From contig CAZBBC010000013.1 of assembly GCA_964489835.1 (NCBI GenBank), positions 4,886 through 68,885 of the forward strand: a stretch of 64,000 nt of DNA, in the 5' to 3' direction. How positions within the stretch are numbered: position 1 is the stretch's first letter; each line of letters starts with the position of its first letter. A model generated the notes under the pieces. That model was not told the origin of the DNA and did no database searches. It saw only the letters and a list, made by a program, of their open reading frames with translations. Made by a program: the position numbers and the translations under genes. The DNA comes from CAZBBC01 sp964489835 (lineage in GTDB: Bacteria > Calditrichota > Calditrichia > JAJRVZ01). Shown one piece after another: positions 1 through 8,689 of this stretch.

Positions 1-181
1 ATTGTTGATTATATGCTACTTATGATTTTTTTAATTAATTATTATGAATATATCAGAGCAGTAATTTCCAAACATTTACTTGCATTAAAATAAAATTTTA
101 GAGATTTTGTATAAATTTTTTCAGAATATAGCTTAAATCAAAAAAGACAAGGAAAGTTTTATTTCAAAGGGGGAGTATTAA

Positions 182-1084
182 TTGAAACGTCGTCGATTTA
201 TTAAAACGAGTACAATCGGAGCCATTGGTGCCGGATTGATTCCAATGGCTGTCTATAGTCAGGAGAAAACCGCCGTTCCTGACGTCGTACGTGTAGTGAA
301 TGGAGAGCCCGGACAACTTTTACATAGCGCTCTTTCAGCGCTGGGCAGTATGTCACAATTTATTGCCAAAGGGGATATCGTTGTTGTAAAACCGAACATG
401 GGTTGGGATCGGTCACCCGAATATGCGGCCACTACAAATCCCGAATTAATCGCAGAAATAATAAAATCCTGTTTTGATGCCGGGGCCAAAGAAGTGAAGG
501 TTTTTGACCGGACATGTAATAATCCCCGCCGTTGCTATCGAAATTCGAAAATCGAGGAAACAGCTAAAGCAGCCGGTGCTGATGTACAACAGATCAGAAA
601 AAACAAATATTCTCCTCTAAAATTAAAAAACGGAAAGGTCCTAAAAGAGTGGGCTATTTACGATGATTACCTGGAGGCGGATAAAGTCATTAATGTGCCG
701 ATTGCAAAACACCATTCTCTGAGCGGCGTTAGTTTTGGCCTTAAGAATCTTATGGGTGTGATGGGAGATAACAGGGGTTCAATCCATTCCGGTTTTGAAA
801 ATAAACTTGCGGATATTGTGGGAGAAATTTTACCTACCTTAACCATTATCGATGCCTATCGTATACTCATCGCCAATGGGCCCTCCGGTGGTAACCTGGC
901 AGATGTTAAACATAAAAAAACACTAATTGCGAGCAGTTGCGTTGTGACTGCGGATGTTGTTGCCTTAGATCTTTTTTCATACCCTCTCCAGAAAATCGGA
1001 CATATTCGTGAAATGGTTGATCGTGGTTTGAATAAATTTGATATTAACAATCTCAATCTTAAAGAAATTAACCTAAGTTCCTAA
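182..1084 (+). CDS. Tat-exported DUF362 domain protein
   Basis: This gene encodes a 300-residue protein of the DUF362 family, a poorly characterised family often found beside ferredoxin genes. The N-terminus carries a twin-arginine signal (RRRFIK at about residues 3-8, then a short Ala/Gly-rich hydrophobic stretch ending near VYSQ), so export through Tat, possibly with a bound cofactor, is likely. The start is TTG at 182, chosen because a strong ribosome-binding site (AAAGGGGGAG, 166-175) lies just upstream and because the Tat motif begins immediately. The stop overlaps the start of the next gene by one base, so the two are translationally coupled. The biochemical role is unknown. The neighbours suggest electron transfer on the outer face of the membrane. 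Confidence 0.85.
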   Translation: MKRRRFIKTSTIGAIGAGLIPMAVYSQEKTAVPDVVRVVNGEPGQLLHSALSALGSMSQFIAKGDIVVVKPNMGWDRSPEYAATTNPELIAEIIKSCFDAGAKEVKVFDRTCNNPRRCYRNSKIEETAKAAGADVQQIRKNKYSPLKLKNGKVLKEWAIYDDYLEADKVINVPIAKHHSLSGVSFGLKNLMGVMGDNRGSIHSGFENKLADIVGEILPTLTIIDAYRILIANGPSGGNLADVKHKKTLIASSCVVTADVVALDLFSYPLQKIGHIREMVDRGLNKFDINNLNLKEINLSS

Positions 1085-2628
1085 TGGTCAGAAGCAGACG
1101 TATAACCCAAATAATCTTCTTATTATTTTTTATCTTCCTCTTCCTGAAGGCCCGGTATCCATACGATGATTCTTTGTCGTCTGATATATTTCTTCGTTTC
1201 AGCCCTCTGATTCCCCTCTTTGATTTTATTGAGAATCTGAGTATTTCCATGCTTTTCTGGCCGGCGCTTATTATCCTGTTTTTTACCATATTTCTGGGAA
1301 GATTTTTTTGCGGTTGGATATGTCCTTTAGGAACCACTATTGATATTTCAAGCAAATTACTCAAGTCTCCTTCAAATAAAATTTCGATCAAATTTGATAA
1401 ACTACGTTACCTGAAATTTGGGTTATTACTCGCTTCGATTATACTGGCAATATTCTCAGTAAATCTGTGGGGTTATCTGGACCCTCTTTCTATTTTCAAT
1501 CGCGCATTGACGGTAATGCTATATCCTCTGAGTACGTTACTATCCGAAACAATTTTATTGCAAATATCAAATATCTCCTTTCTTGAGGATGCGGCCTACT
1601 GGTTATATGATTGGTACAAATTGGTCCTTATGCCCGAAGAGCAATCAAATTTACAGCAGGTATTCTTCATATCACTGTTTTTCCTGGTCATTCTTGGAAC
1701 CGAGAAACTTTCCAGACGATTCTGGTGTCGTTATCTCTGTCCGGCAGGTGCCTGGCTTGGGTTTCTCTCTCAATTTCGTCTATATGAAAGAATCGTGGGA
1801 GATACCTGTCCGGTCTGTAATAAATGTCAGGTCGAATGCAAAATGAACGCTATCCCGGAAAAAAATGTTGCTCAAACCAGCAAGATTGAATGTATCGAGT
1901 GCTTTAACTGCGGATCGCTTTGCCCGCCAAAAGCGAAATCAATAACATACCAATGGCGCTGGAAACCATATCATACACCGGTTGATTTCTCCCGACGACA
2001 GTTTATTACTACCTCCGCTGCCAGTTTGGTAACCCTTGGTATGTTAGCAACAGGATTGCAAAACCGGGAAGAAAAAGACCGGCTTATTCGTCCCCCCGGT
2101 TCATTACCGGAAGAAGAGTTTCTGAACCGGTGTATTCGTTGTCTGGAATGCGTACGTATCTGTGCCTCCAATGGAAAATGTCTGCAACCGGATAGTATCC
2201 ATAATAATGTATTGGAACTCTGGACACCGGTGGCACTGATGCGGGAAGGATATTGCGAATATAATTGTAATTTGTGTGGACAGGTATGTCCCACGGAAGC
2301 CATTCTGCCTTTATCGTTGGATCAAAAGAAAAATACACCAATGGGGCTTGCTTATTTTGATAAAAATATCTGTATCCCTTATGCCCAGAATAAAGATTGT
2401 ATCGTATGCGAGGAACATTGCCCGACACCCGATAAAGCGATTAAATTTGAAATAAAAGAAGTAATTATGCCTGACGGGACTGACCATCTAGTGAAATATC
2501 CCTATGTAATCAAAGAACTTTGTATCGGATGTGGGATCTGTGAAGATAAGTGCCCTCTTCCCGGCGCACCCGGTATTTTTGTCAATACCGATCATCAGTT
2601 ACGACTTACAAAAAATGACCTGTCCTAA
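1084..2628 (+). CDS. Membrane polyferredoxin, NapH-NapG-like fusion
   Basis: The 514-residue protein has two halves. Residues 1-300 resemble NapH/CcoG-type membrane ferredoxins: hydrophobic segments near 8-24, 54-74, 107-127 and 190-207, the CGWICP and CRYLCP motifs typical of this family (residues 76-81 and 215-220), and two [4Fe-4S] motifs (CPVCNKCQVEC at 242; CIECFNCGSLC at 270). Residues 303-307 (SRRQF), followed by a hydrophobic stretch, form an internal twin-arginine-like signal. After it come further cysteine clusters like NapG: CIRCLECVRIC (350), CEYNCNLCGQVC (391), one near 430-446 with unusual spacing, and CIGCGICEDKC (480). The likely role is passing electrons between the quinone pool and an exported or soluble partner. 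It is coupled to the DUF362 gene upstream and lies 33 bp before the xanthine dehydrogenase genes. Confidence 0.85.
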   Translation: MVRSRRITQIIFLLFFIFLFLKARYPYDDSLSSDIFLRFSPLIPLFDFIENLSISMLFWPALIILFFTIFLGRFFCGWICPLGTTIDISSKLLKSPSNKISIKFDKLRYLKFGLLLASIILAIFSVNLWGYLDPLSIFNRALTVMLYPLSTLLSETILLQISNISFLEDAAYWLYDWYKLVLMPEEQSNLQQVFFISLFFLVILGTEKLSRRFWCRYLCPAGAWLGFLSQFRLYERIVGDTCPVCNKCQVECKMNAIPEKNVAQTSKIECIECFNCGSLCPPKAKSITYQWRWKPYHTPVDFSRRQFITTSAASLVTLGMLATGLQNREEKDRLIRPPGSLPEEEFLNRCIRCLECVRICASNGKCLQPDSIHNNVLELWTPVALMREGYCEYNCNLCGQVCPTEAILPLSLDQKKNTPMGLAYFDKNICIPYAQNKDCIVCEEHCPTPDKAIKFEIKEVIMPDGTDHLVKYPYVIKELCIGCGICEDKCPLPGAPGIFVNTDHQLRLTKNDLS

Positions 2629-2661
2629 GAGTAATAAGAGCTATAAATCTGGTATCAGTTT

Positions 2662-4098
2662 ATGTCATCAATAATTTCTTTTATACTCGACGACAAAGTC
2701 ACATCGATTGATTTTAGTCAGAATCAGCAATACTCCCCGACAACGACTGTATTGAATTACTTGCGGAGTCTCCCGAACCACAAAGGAACAAAAGAAGGAT
2801 GTGCGGAGGGGGATTGTGGTGCTTGTACGGTGGTACTTGCCGGACAGGGAAAAAATAATACGATCAATTACAAAACCGTCGATTCCTGTTTGCTATTTTT
2901 ACCAATGATTCACGGAAAACAATTGATTACCATTGAAAACTTAAAATCTCCGGAGGGAGAACCACATCCCGTTCAACAGGCTATGGTAGAAAAGAATGCC
3001 AGTCAGTGCGGATTTTGTACACCCGGGATTGTTATGTCTTTATTTGGTCTCTATAAAAACAGAAATAAACCTTCCGTAACGCAAATCGAAGAGGCCTTGG
3101 CCGGAAATTTATGCCGGTGTACCGGTTATCAAGCCATCATTGAAGCCGCAGAATCCTCCTGTATCCATCGGGGTATCGATCATTTTACACATGCTGAGGC
3201 TGGTACCCTTAAACGTCTTGCAGAGATTAAATCTCGTTCTCTCACTATTGAGGCTAAAAAGCAAAAGTATTATCGACCCATTTCTCTGCCTGAAGCTCTG
3301 CTTCTTAGAAAGAAATACCCGTCCGCCTTCATCCTTAACGGTGCAACAGACTTAGCCCTCAAAGTAACAAAAAATCACGATTCCTTATCTGAAATCATTG
3401 ATCTGTCCGCTATCACCGGCCTGACCGGCATCAGAACGATGAAAAATTATACGATATTCGGTGCCGGAACCTCCCTTGAAGACATAAAGTCATATTCAAA
3501 AAATCGCTTTCCCGCTCTGCATAATATGCTGACTGTTTTTGGATCGCTCCAGATTCGAAATTTTGCAACCCTGGGAGGCAACCTGGGCAGCGCCTCGCCG
3601 ATTGGTGATAGCGCGCCTGTTTTAAGTGCCTATAATGCGCGTATTGAATTGCGAAGCAGGGATAGAAAACGGAGAGTAACCGTCGATGACTTTATCACCG
3701 GTTACCGTAAGACGCTTTGTCAAGCCGATGAATTAATTACCGCCATTGAAATTCCCGAAGCCAGGTCCGATGCCCCGGTTCATTTTTATAAATTCTCCAA
3801 ACGTCATGACCTGGATATTTCCACCACCAGTGGTGGATTCCGGCTGGAAACAGACAAACACGCCCGGGTAAAATCAATCAAACTGGTGTTTGGGGGATTA
3901 GCCGATCGGACAAAAAGAGCGATAAGGACAGAAAAATTTTTAACGGGAAAAGATTGGAATCGTGAAAATATTGAAGCAACATTTCCAATTCTTGAAAAAG
4001 AGTTTCTACCCATCTCAGATGCACGGGCCAGTGCCGAGGGCCGGAAGCTAGCTGCAAAAAATTTGTTGTTAAAATTTTGGTATGATACAACACTATGA
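2662..4098 (+). CDS. xdhA: Xanthine dehydrogenase-type small subunit ([2Fe-2S] + FAD)
   Basis: The 478-residue protein matches the usual length and domain order of XdhA. The plant-type [2Fe-2S] ferredoxin cluster is bound by C47, C52, C55 and C77. The second [2Fe-2S] domain has CGFCTPG (C116, C119) and LCRCTGY (C151, C153). An FAD domain of the CO-dehydrogenase flavoprotein family follows from about residue 200, with the TLGGNLGSASPIGD dinucleotide-binding segment. The protein passes electrons from the molybdenum site in the partner subunit to FAD. The start ATG has only a weak purine-rich stretch upstream. Its end overlaps the start of the next gene by four bases (ATGA). The substrate class (xanthine, hypoxanthine or another aromatic heterocycle) cannot be fixed from this subunit. 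Confidence 0.93.
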   Translation: MSSIISFILDDKVTSIDFSQNQQYSPTTTVLNYLRSLPNHKGTKEGCAEGDCGACTVVLAGQGKNNTINYKTVDSCLLFLPMIHGKQLITIENLKSPEGEPHPVQQAMVEKNASQCGFCTPGIVMSLFGLYKNRNKPSVTQIEEALAGNLCRCTGYQAIIEAAESSCIHRGIDHFTHAEAGTLKRLAEIKSRSLTIEAKKQKYYRPISLPEALLLRKKYPSAFILNGATDLALKVTKNHDSLSEIIDLSAITGLTGIRTMKNYTIFGAGTSLEDIKSYSKNRFPALHNMLTVFGSLQIRNFATLGGNLGSASPIGDSAPVLSAYNARIELRSRDRKRRVTVDDFITGYRKTLCQADELITAIEIPEARSDAPVHFYKFSKRHDLDISTTSGGFRLETDKHARVKSIKLVFGGLADRTKRAIRTEKFLTGKDWNRENIEATFPILEKEFLPISDARASAEGRKLAAKNLLLKFWYDTTL

Positions 4099-6410
4099 AC
4101 AAAATTATAGCCCACGAAAGTGCCATTAAACATGTCAGTGGTGAATCAGTTTATGTCGATGATATCCTGACAGACTCCCGCTTATTAACCGCCCGGGTGG
4201 TCTACAGTCCATATGCACATGCCCGGATTAAATCGATTGATCTCTCTGCCGCTAAAGCGCTTCCCGGGGTGTACTCCATTCTAAGTTTTAAGGATATTCC
4301 GGGTGTGAATCAGATGGGGCCGGTTTTCAAAGATGAATTTTGTTTGGCTGAGGATGAGGTTATATTTATCGGTCAGGCCATTTGCCTGATTGCAGCTGAA
4401 GATGAAGATATTTGCCTACAGGCTCAGAAATTAATAAAGATAGATTTCAAACCGTTACCGGTCATACTTACCATCGAAGAGGCACAGAAAAAAAAGCAGA
4501 TGTTTGGAGAGACGTATAAAATCCAGAGAGGAAATATAGATAAAGCACTTAAAGCATCATCGAATATACTTAATGGTCAGATAGCTACCGGTGCTCAGGA
4601 ACACTGGTACTTGGAAACCCAGATTTGTCTCTGCCTGCCGGGTGAAGATCATGAAATCAATGTTTTCAGTTCAACACAACATCCTGCCGAGACCCAGGCC
4701 CTGATTGCCGATGTGTTAGGGATTTCACGTAATGAAGTTCTGGTTGAAGTGCGTCGGCTGGGTGGAGCTTTTGGTGGAAAAGAGACCCAGGCCAATCATA
4801 CGGCTTGTTGGGCTGCCCTTCTCTGTCAAGCTACCGGCCGACCCGTAAAACTAAGACTATCCCGCGACGATGACCAGAAAATGACCGGTAAACGTCATCC
4901 CTTCCTGATTAAGTATACCGTCGGTTTTGATAAAAAAGGACATCTGAATGCCGCCAAATTTGAACTGAACAGCAATGGCGGTGCTGCCATTGATTTGTCA
5001 TTTGCCATCCTGGAAAGAGCGATGTTTCATGTCGATAATGCCTATTATATTCCGAATCTCTCGGTTACCGGTCGGGTATGGAAAACCAATATTCCCCCAA
5101 ACACTGCTTTAAGGGGTTTTGGTGCGCCCCAGGCGATAGCCGCTATCGAAAATATTATTGACCAAATTGCCCGTTTATTAAAAACAGATGCCTTAGAAAT
5201 CAGACAGAAGAATCTTTATGGCGTTAAAAGGCGAAACACTACGCATTATGGTCAGGTTGTTGAATATAATCACCTTCCAAAAATATACAGGAAAATTATT
5301 CAATCTTCCTCCTATTTGAAACGTCGCAAAAAAATAGATCAATTCAACATAAAAAATGAATTCTATAAAAAGGGAATGGCCCTGACACCGGTAAAATTTG
5401 GTATATCATTTACAACCTCGTTTTTAAATCAGGCCGGGGCGCTGGTAAATGTTTATCAGGATGGTACGGTACTGGTAAATCATGGCGGAATAGAAATGGG
5501 ACAGGGGCTGCATACAAAAATTCAACAAATTGCTGCTGCTGAATTTGGATTAAGTTTTGATCGGATAAAAGTAAACAACACTAATACATCAAAAGTGCCA
5601 AATACTTCCGCTACCGCTGCTTCTACCGGTACAGATTTAAATGGAATGGCAGTAAAAAATGCCGTCGAAAAATTAAAAAAGAGAATTGCCCTGGCCGTAC
5701 GCGATCAGTTTTACACAGGGAAACCACCATCAAAGATAAAAGCCGGAAATATTATTTTTAAAAACAATTACTTATTCAGAAAAGATGCTCCCCGGAAAAG
5801 GCTGTCATTTGAGAAAGCTGTAAAGATTGCCTATCATCAGCAGATAAGTATGAGTGCCACCGGTTTTTACCGAACACCCCAAATTCGCTGGGACAAAAAA
5901 GCCGGTCAAGGTCATCCATTTAATTATTATGCCTTTGGCATGGCCGTTTCTGAAGTTCTTCTGGATGTGCTAACCGGACATTTTAAAATATTACGGACGG
6001 ATATTCTACATGATGTCGGGGATTCTATCAATCCGGGAATAGACATTGGACAGGTGCAGGGTGGTTTTATTCAAGGAGTGGGCTGGTGCACAACAGAAGA
6101 ATGCAAATGGGATAACCAGGGAAATCTCTTGAATCATTCACCGGATACTTATAAAATTCCAACCATCAGTGATATCCCGGTTGATTTTCGTGTACAACTG
6201 TTAAAAGACGCACCCAACCCTAAAGCCATCCGTAAAAACAAAGCAGTTGGTGAGCCGCCCCTGATGTTATCTCTTTCCGTATGGTTAGCAATTAAGGATG
6301 CGATTTCGGCAGTTGGCAATCACCGGATCGAACCCACGTTCTATCTACCCGCCACCAACGAGAAAATTCTCATTTCCATTGAAGATCTGAAAAGCAAAAT
6401 AAAAATTTAA
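4095..6410 (+). CDS. xdhB: Xanthine dehydrogenase-type molybdenum-binding subunit
   Basis: The 771-residue protein is the catalytic molybdopterin subunit. Visible family motifs are GGAFGGKE (molybdopterin contact), ALRGFGAPQ with the substrate-orienting arginine, GGIEMGQGLHTK, and VGEPPLMLS near the C-terminus, whose glutamate (about residue 720) corresponds to the catalytic base of xanthine oxidoreductases. Retention of both the arginine and the glutamate favours a purine-type hydroxylase over the aldehyde oxidase branch. No XdhC-type cofactor insertion gene is adjacent. The stop codon lies inside the first of two palindromes that flank the promoter of the following TetR gene. No sign of degradation is seen. 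Confidence 0.93.
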   Translation: MNKIIAHESAIKHVSGESVYVDDILTDSRLLTARVVYSPYAHARIKSIDLSAAKALPGVYSILSFKDIPGVNQMGPVFKDEFCLAEDEVIFIGQAICLIAAEDEDICLQAQKLIKIDFKPLPVILTIEEAQKKKQMFGETYKIQRGNIDKALKASSNILNGQIATGAQEHWYLETQICLCLPGEDHEINVFSSTQHPAETQALIADVLGISRNEVLVEVRRLGGAFGGKETQANHTACWAALLCQATGRPVKLRLSRDDDQKMTGKRHPFLIKYTVGFDKKGHLNAAKFELNSNGGAAIDLSFAILERAMFHVDNAYYIPNLSVTGRVWKTNIPPNTALRGFGAPQAIAAIENIIDQIARLLKTDALEIRQKNLYGVKRRNTTHYGQVVEYNHLPKIYRKIIQSSSYLKRRKKIDQFNIKNEFYKKGMALTPVKFGISFTTSFLNQAGALVNVYQDGTVLVNHGGIEMGQGLHTKIQQIAAAEFGLSFDRIKVNNTNTSKVPNTSATAASTGTDLNGMAVKNAVEKLKKRIALAVRDQFYTGKPPSKIKAGNIIFKNNYLFRKDAPRKRLSFEKAVKIAYHQQISMSATGFYRTPQIRWDKKAGQGHPFNYYAFGMAVSEVLLDVLTGHFKILRTDILHDVGDSINPGIDIGQVQGGFIQGVGWCTTEECKWDNQGNLLNHSPDTYKIPTISDIPVDFRVQLLKDAPNPKAIRKNKAVGEPPLMLSLSVWLAIKDAISAVGNHRIEPTFYLPATNEKILISIEDLKSKIKI

Positions 6411-6428
6411 CCATCTGGTTAAATTTTT
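6401..6428. promoter_or_regulatory. Palindrome 1, probable TetR operator
   Basis: A perfect inverted repeat has 13-bp arms around a 2-bp centre, with the core TTTAACCA-TC-TGGTTAAA. It covers the xdhB stop codon and ends just before the -35 of the tetR promoter. The same TTAACCA/TGGTTAA core recurs at 6471. The 2-base centre is too small for a normal RNA hairpin loop, which argues for a protein-binding site, although the T-run at its end could also help terminate xdhB transcripts. Confidence 0.65.
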
Positions 6429-6429
6429 A

Positions 6430-6458
6430 TTGATTTTTTAATCGTTGGTTCTTATAAT
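6430..6458 (+). promoter_or_regulatory. tetR promoter (TTGATT-17-TATAAT)
   Basis: A -35 element TTGATT (6430-6435) is followed after exactly 17 bp by a perfect -10 TATAAT (6453-6458). Transcription would start near 6465, about 40 bp before the TetR start codon. The promoter is bracketed by palindromes on both sides, the classical layout of an autorepressed TetR-family gene. Confidence 0.7.
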
Positions 6459-6470
6459 TAACCGATTGTT

Positions 6471-6486
6471 TTAACCATATGGTTAA
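6471..6486. promoter_or_regulatory. Palindrome 2, probable TetR operator
   Basis: This is a perfect 16-bp palindrome, TTAACCATATGGTTAA, placed just downstream of the predicted transcription start of tetR. It shares its half-site with palindrome 1. An extra half-site-like TTAACC lies at 6459-6464. A repressor bound here would block initiation at the TATAAT promoter. Confidence 0.7.
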
Positions 6487-6507
6487 TATTCTTTTTGGAG
6501 TCCCGTA

Positions 6508-7134
6508 ATGGAACGAAGCAGAGAAACGGAGCAAAAAATCCTGAAAGCTGCCTGTGAAGTCTTTTTAAAAAAGGGTCACGACGGTGGCCGTATGCAGGAA
6601 ATCGCCGATAAGGCTGGGATCAATAAAGCCCTTCTTCATTATTACTTTCGGTCAAAAGATAAATTATTCAGAACCGTATTTAAGAAGGAATTACGGCAAA
6701 TGCTTGAAGATGTATTTTCTTCAATTTCTCTATCTGACACTTTAAAGGATTTTTTTCAACAATTTATCCACACCTATTTAAAAAATATATCAAAGAGAAA
6801 AAATGTCATGCGATTTATATTGTGGGAATTGAACAAATCTTCTGCAGAAATCGTCGATTGTTTTATTGAGGTTTTCGAAGCGCAGGGATTTGAAGGGAAT
6901 CCACTAATACTAAGGATTAATCAGGCCATTGAAAATGGAGAAATCCGACCGCTTCAACCGGCTCATCTGGTGTTAAATTTGATGGGTATGAGTATTTTTC
7001 CCTTTATCGCCGCACCGATCGTTGAAAACATCATTCCGAATTTCCACATAAATGATCCGGATTTTTTAGCCGAGCGGGAAAAGGCTATTCTTGATATCAT
7101 CTGGAACGGGATTAAAGTTGAAACCGAAAACTAA
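6508..7134 (+). CDS. TetR/AcrR-family regulator (CecR-like context)
   Basis: The 208-residue protein has an N-terminal TetR helix-turn-helix (about residues 8-55: ILKAACEVFLKKGHDGGRM, then the recognition helix INKALLHYYFRSKDKLF) and a helical ligand-binding domain. A ribosome-binding site (TTTTTGGAG, 6491-6499) precedes the ATG at 6508. Two palindromes surround its promoter, so it is probably autoregulated. It is followed by a TolC/HlyD/ABC efflux operon, as E. coli cecR (ybiH) precedes ybhGFSR. By that analogy it may repress the pump as well, and a single GGTTAA half-site lies at 7280 in front of the pump genes. The inducer is unknown. Confidence 0.9.
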   Translation: MERSRETEQKILKAACEVFLKKGHDGGRMQEIADKAGINKALLHYYFRSKDKLFRTVFKKELRQMLEDVFSSISLSDTLKDFFQQFIHTYLKNISKRKNVMRFILWELNKSSAEIVDCFIEVFEAQGFEGNPLILRINQAIENGEIRPLQPAHLVLNLMGMSIFPFIAAPIVENIIPNFHINDPDFLAEREKAILDIIWNGIKVETEN

Positions 7135-7151
7135 AACCGATAAATATGTGA

Positions 7152-7315
7152 TAGTGTCAAAAATACTATAAAAAAATGAAAAACTAAATTTATAAAATCA
7201 TTAATACAAAGAGCGTCGTATTAATTCCCCCTTATAAAGGGCGTTAGGGGGATGTATATTTAAGCCAATAAAAATAATAGGTTAAATGGAAAACATATGA
7301 AAACTTTTGACACTA
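7152..7315. mobile_element. Possible MITE-like element with inverted ends
   Basis: Perfect 11-bp inverted repeats (TAGTGTCAAAA at 7152-7162, TTTTGACACTA at 7305-7315) bound a 164-bp non-coding stretch. Read as GTGTCAAAA ends flanked by TA on both sides, this is what a small non-autonomous element with TA target duplication (IS630/Tc1 style) would look like. Inside are two further stems: ATTAATAC/GTATTAAT (7200-7207 with 7218-7225) and a C/G-rich palindrome (7226-7252). No transposase is present. A chance 11-bp match is possible, so the call is tentative. Confidence 0.4.
7226..7252. repeat. REP-like palindrome (TCCCCC...GGGGGA)
   Basis: An imperfect palindrome has outer arms TCCCCC (7226-7231) and GGGGGA (7247-7252) and inner arms CCCTT/AAGGG. 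It resembles the short C-rich/G-rich intergenic palindromes dispersed in many FCB genomes. It is nested in the MITE-like interval between tetR and the efflux operon. Copy number elsewhere in the genome cannot be seen from here. Confidence 0.5.
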
Positions 7316-7339
7316 GGAATATTTTATAAGGATAAGGTC

Positions 7340-8689
7340 ATGAGAAAAAACATCACTGCTTTCAAATTTAAATGGCAATCAATGATACTGTTCCTTACCA
7401 TCCTGTTTTTTTCCCATTCAAATATTTTATCAGCCCAGGATGTGTTAGATTTAAAACGGGCCTGGACGATCACTCTCAAAAATAATTTCACCTTACAGCA
7501 GCAGGAGCTAACGATCCAAAAAGCAAGAGAAGAGATCTCTATCCAGAGAACCGATTATTATCCCAGTCTGAGTACCAGTGCCTTACTTACACGGGCCGAC
7601 TTTGATAAGTTTCCGGTAAATCTGCCCCCAAATTCTTCAACCATGGTAGGGATCGATCTTTTCTCCCTTTCTCTTAATCAACAGATTTTTAGTGGGTTCA
7701 GAACGAAAAACCTCGTTCAATCCGCCCATGAAAAATTAGCCGCTCAGGAAATCCAAAAAACGATTATTCAAAATACCCTCCTGATTGAAGTCGGAAAATT
7801 GTATTATGACATACAGGAAAATTCTCTTCATCAGGCCGTATTAAAATCAAGCATTGAACGGATTACCAATCAATTAATGCGTGTTCGCAATTTATATATT
7901 TCTGATCAGGCCACACCTTTTGATACGCTCGAAATCGCAACCCGGAAATTACAGGTTGAAAATCAGTTAGCGATTTTAGAGGACAATCGTGGAATTTTAT
8001 TTTCTAATCTAAAGTACCTGCTCAATGAAGAAAAAATTGCTTCTCTTGCCCCATTATCTTTAGCCCCCGAAAATTTTTTTCTGGATGATCTGAATCAATA
8101 TTTTCTCACTGCGATGGCATTCAGACCTGAATTAAAAAGTATATCCGCTCAGAAACGAGCACAAACAGCTTATTCCGATGTTTTGAAATCCGGATATTAT
8201 CCTAATTTATCGGCAAGCCTTGCCTATAACTATTTGAAACCCACCGGGGATTTACTCAAGAGTGAGTGGACAAACTTTTATTCCCTTATGGTTAATTTTC
8301 AGTGGGAGTTATGGAACTGGAGACGCGATGCGAAAAAGGTCCAGCAGGCGCAACTGGATTTTCAACAATTGGATTTACAGGAATCACAACTGGTTGCGGA
8401 TATCCGGCACCAGATCAAGGTTGCTTATTACAATCTTCAATCAGCACAGAAAAAAATAATATTACAACATAAATTGACTGATCAGGAGAAAGAAAGGTTT
8501 AGAATTACTGAGCAACGATACGAGCAGGGACTGGCCACTTTTCTTGATTTAAATTCGGCAGAGTTATCCTTAACCGAAGCTGAGACCGAATTGCATGAAT
8601 ACTATATCACCTGGTATAAAAACAAACTTCAATTAGATTATGCTTGCGGCGCCATCAGCCAAAATAATGAGGAGGTTTCAAATGAGTAA
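7340..8689 (+). CDS. TolC-family outer-membrane efflux protein
   Basis: The protein has 449 residues counted from ATG 7340. This start is preferred over a TTG 33 bp upstream because AAGGATAAGG sits directly before it and a clean Sec signal peptide follows (MRKNITAF..., hydrophobic core, cleavage after about ILSAQ). The rest consists of two outer-membrane efflux protein repeats rich in long helices, as in TolC/OprM. It would form the trimeric outer-membrane channel for the ABC exporter encoded downstream. Its last bases overlap the start of the HlyD gene by 8 bp. E. coli ybhGFSR has no dedicated TolC gene, so this operon appears self-sufficient. Confidence 0.9.
   Translation: MRKNITAFKFKWQSMILFLTILFFSHSNILSAQDVLDLKRAWTITLKNNFTLQQQELTIQKAREEISIQRTDYYPSLSTSALLTRADFDKFPVNLPPNSSTMVGIDLFSLSLNQQIFSGFRTKNLVQSAHEKLAAQEIQKTIIQNTLLIEVGKLYYDIQENSLHQAVLKSSIERITNQLMRVRNLYISDQATPFDTLEIATRKLQVENQLAILEDNRGILFSNLKYLLNEEKIASLAPLSLAPENFFLDDLNQYFLTAMAFRPELKSISAQKRAQTAYSDVLKSGYYPNLSASLAYNYLKPTGDLLKSEWTNFYSLMVNFQWELWNWRRDAKKVQQAQLDFQQLDLQESQLVADIRHQIKVAYYNLQSAQKKIILQHKLTDQEKERFRITEQRYEQGLATFLDLNSAELSLTEAETELHEYYITWYKNKLQLDYACGAISQNNEEVSNE

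Noticed and set aside
60..120. Promoter for the DUF362 operon (TTGCAT near 80, TATAAA near 110)
   Set aside because: The two elements are about 24 bp apart, too far for a standard promoter, and no better pair was found.
182..6410. Control of the xdh operon by the downstream TetR protein
   Set aside because: No TTAACCA/TGGTTAA palindrome was found upstream of position 182.
6401..6428. Simple intrinsic terminator for xdhB
   Set aside because: The 13-bp arms are separated by only two bases and contain few G-C pairs; the half-site is repeated at 6471 next to a TetR promoter, which fits an operator better.
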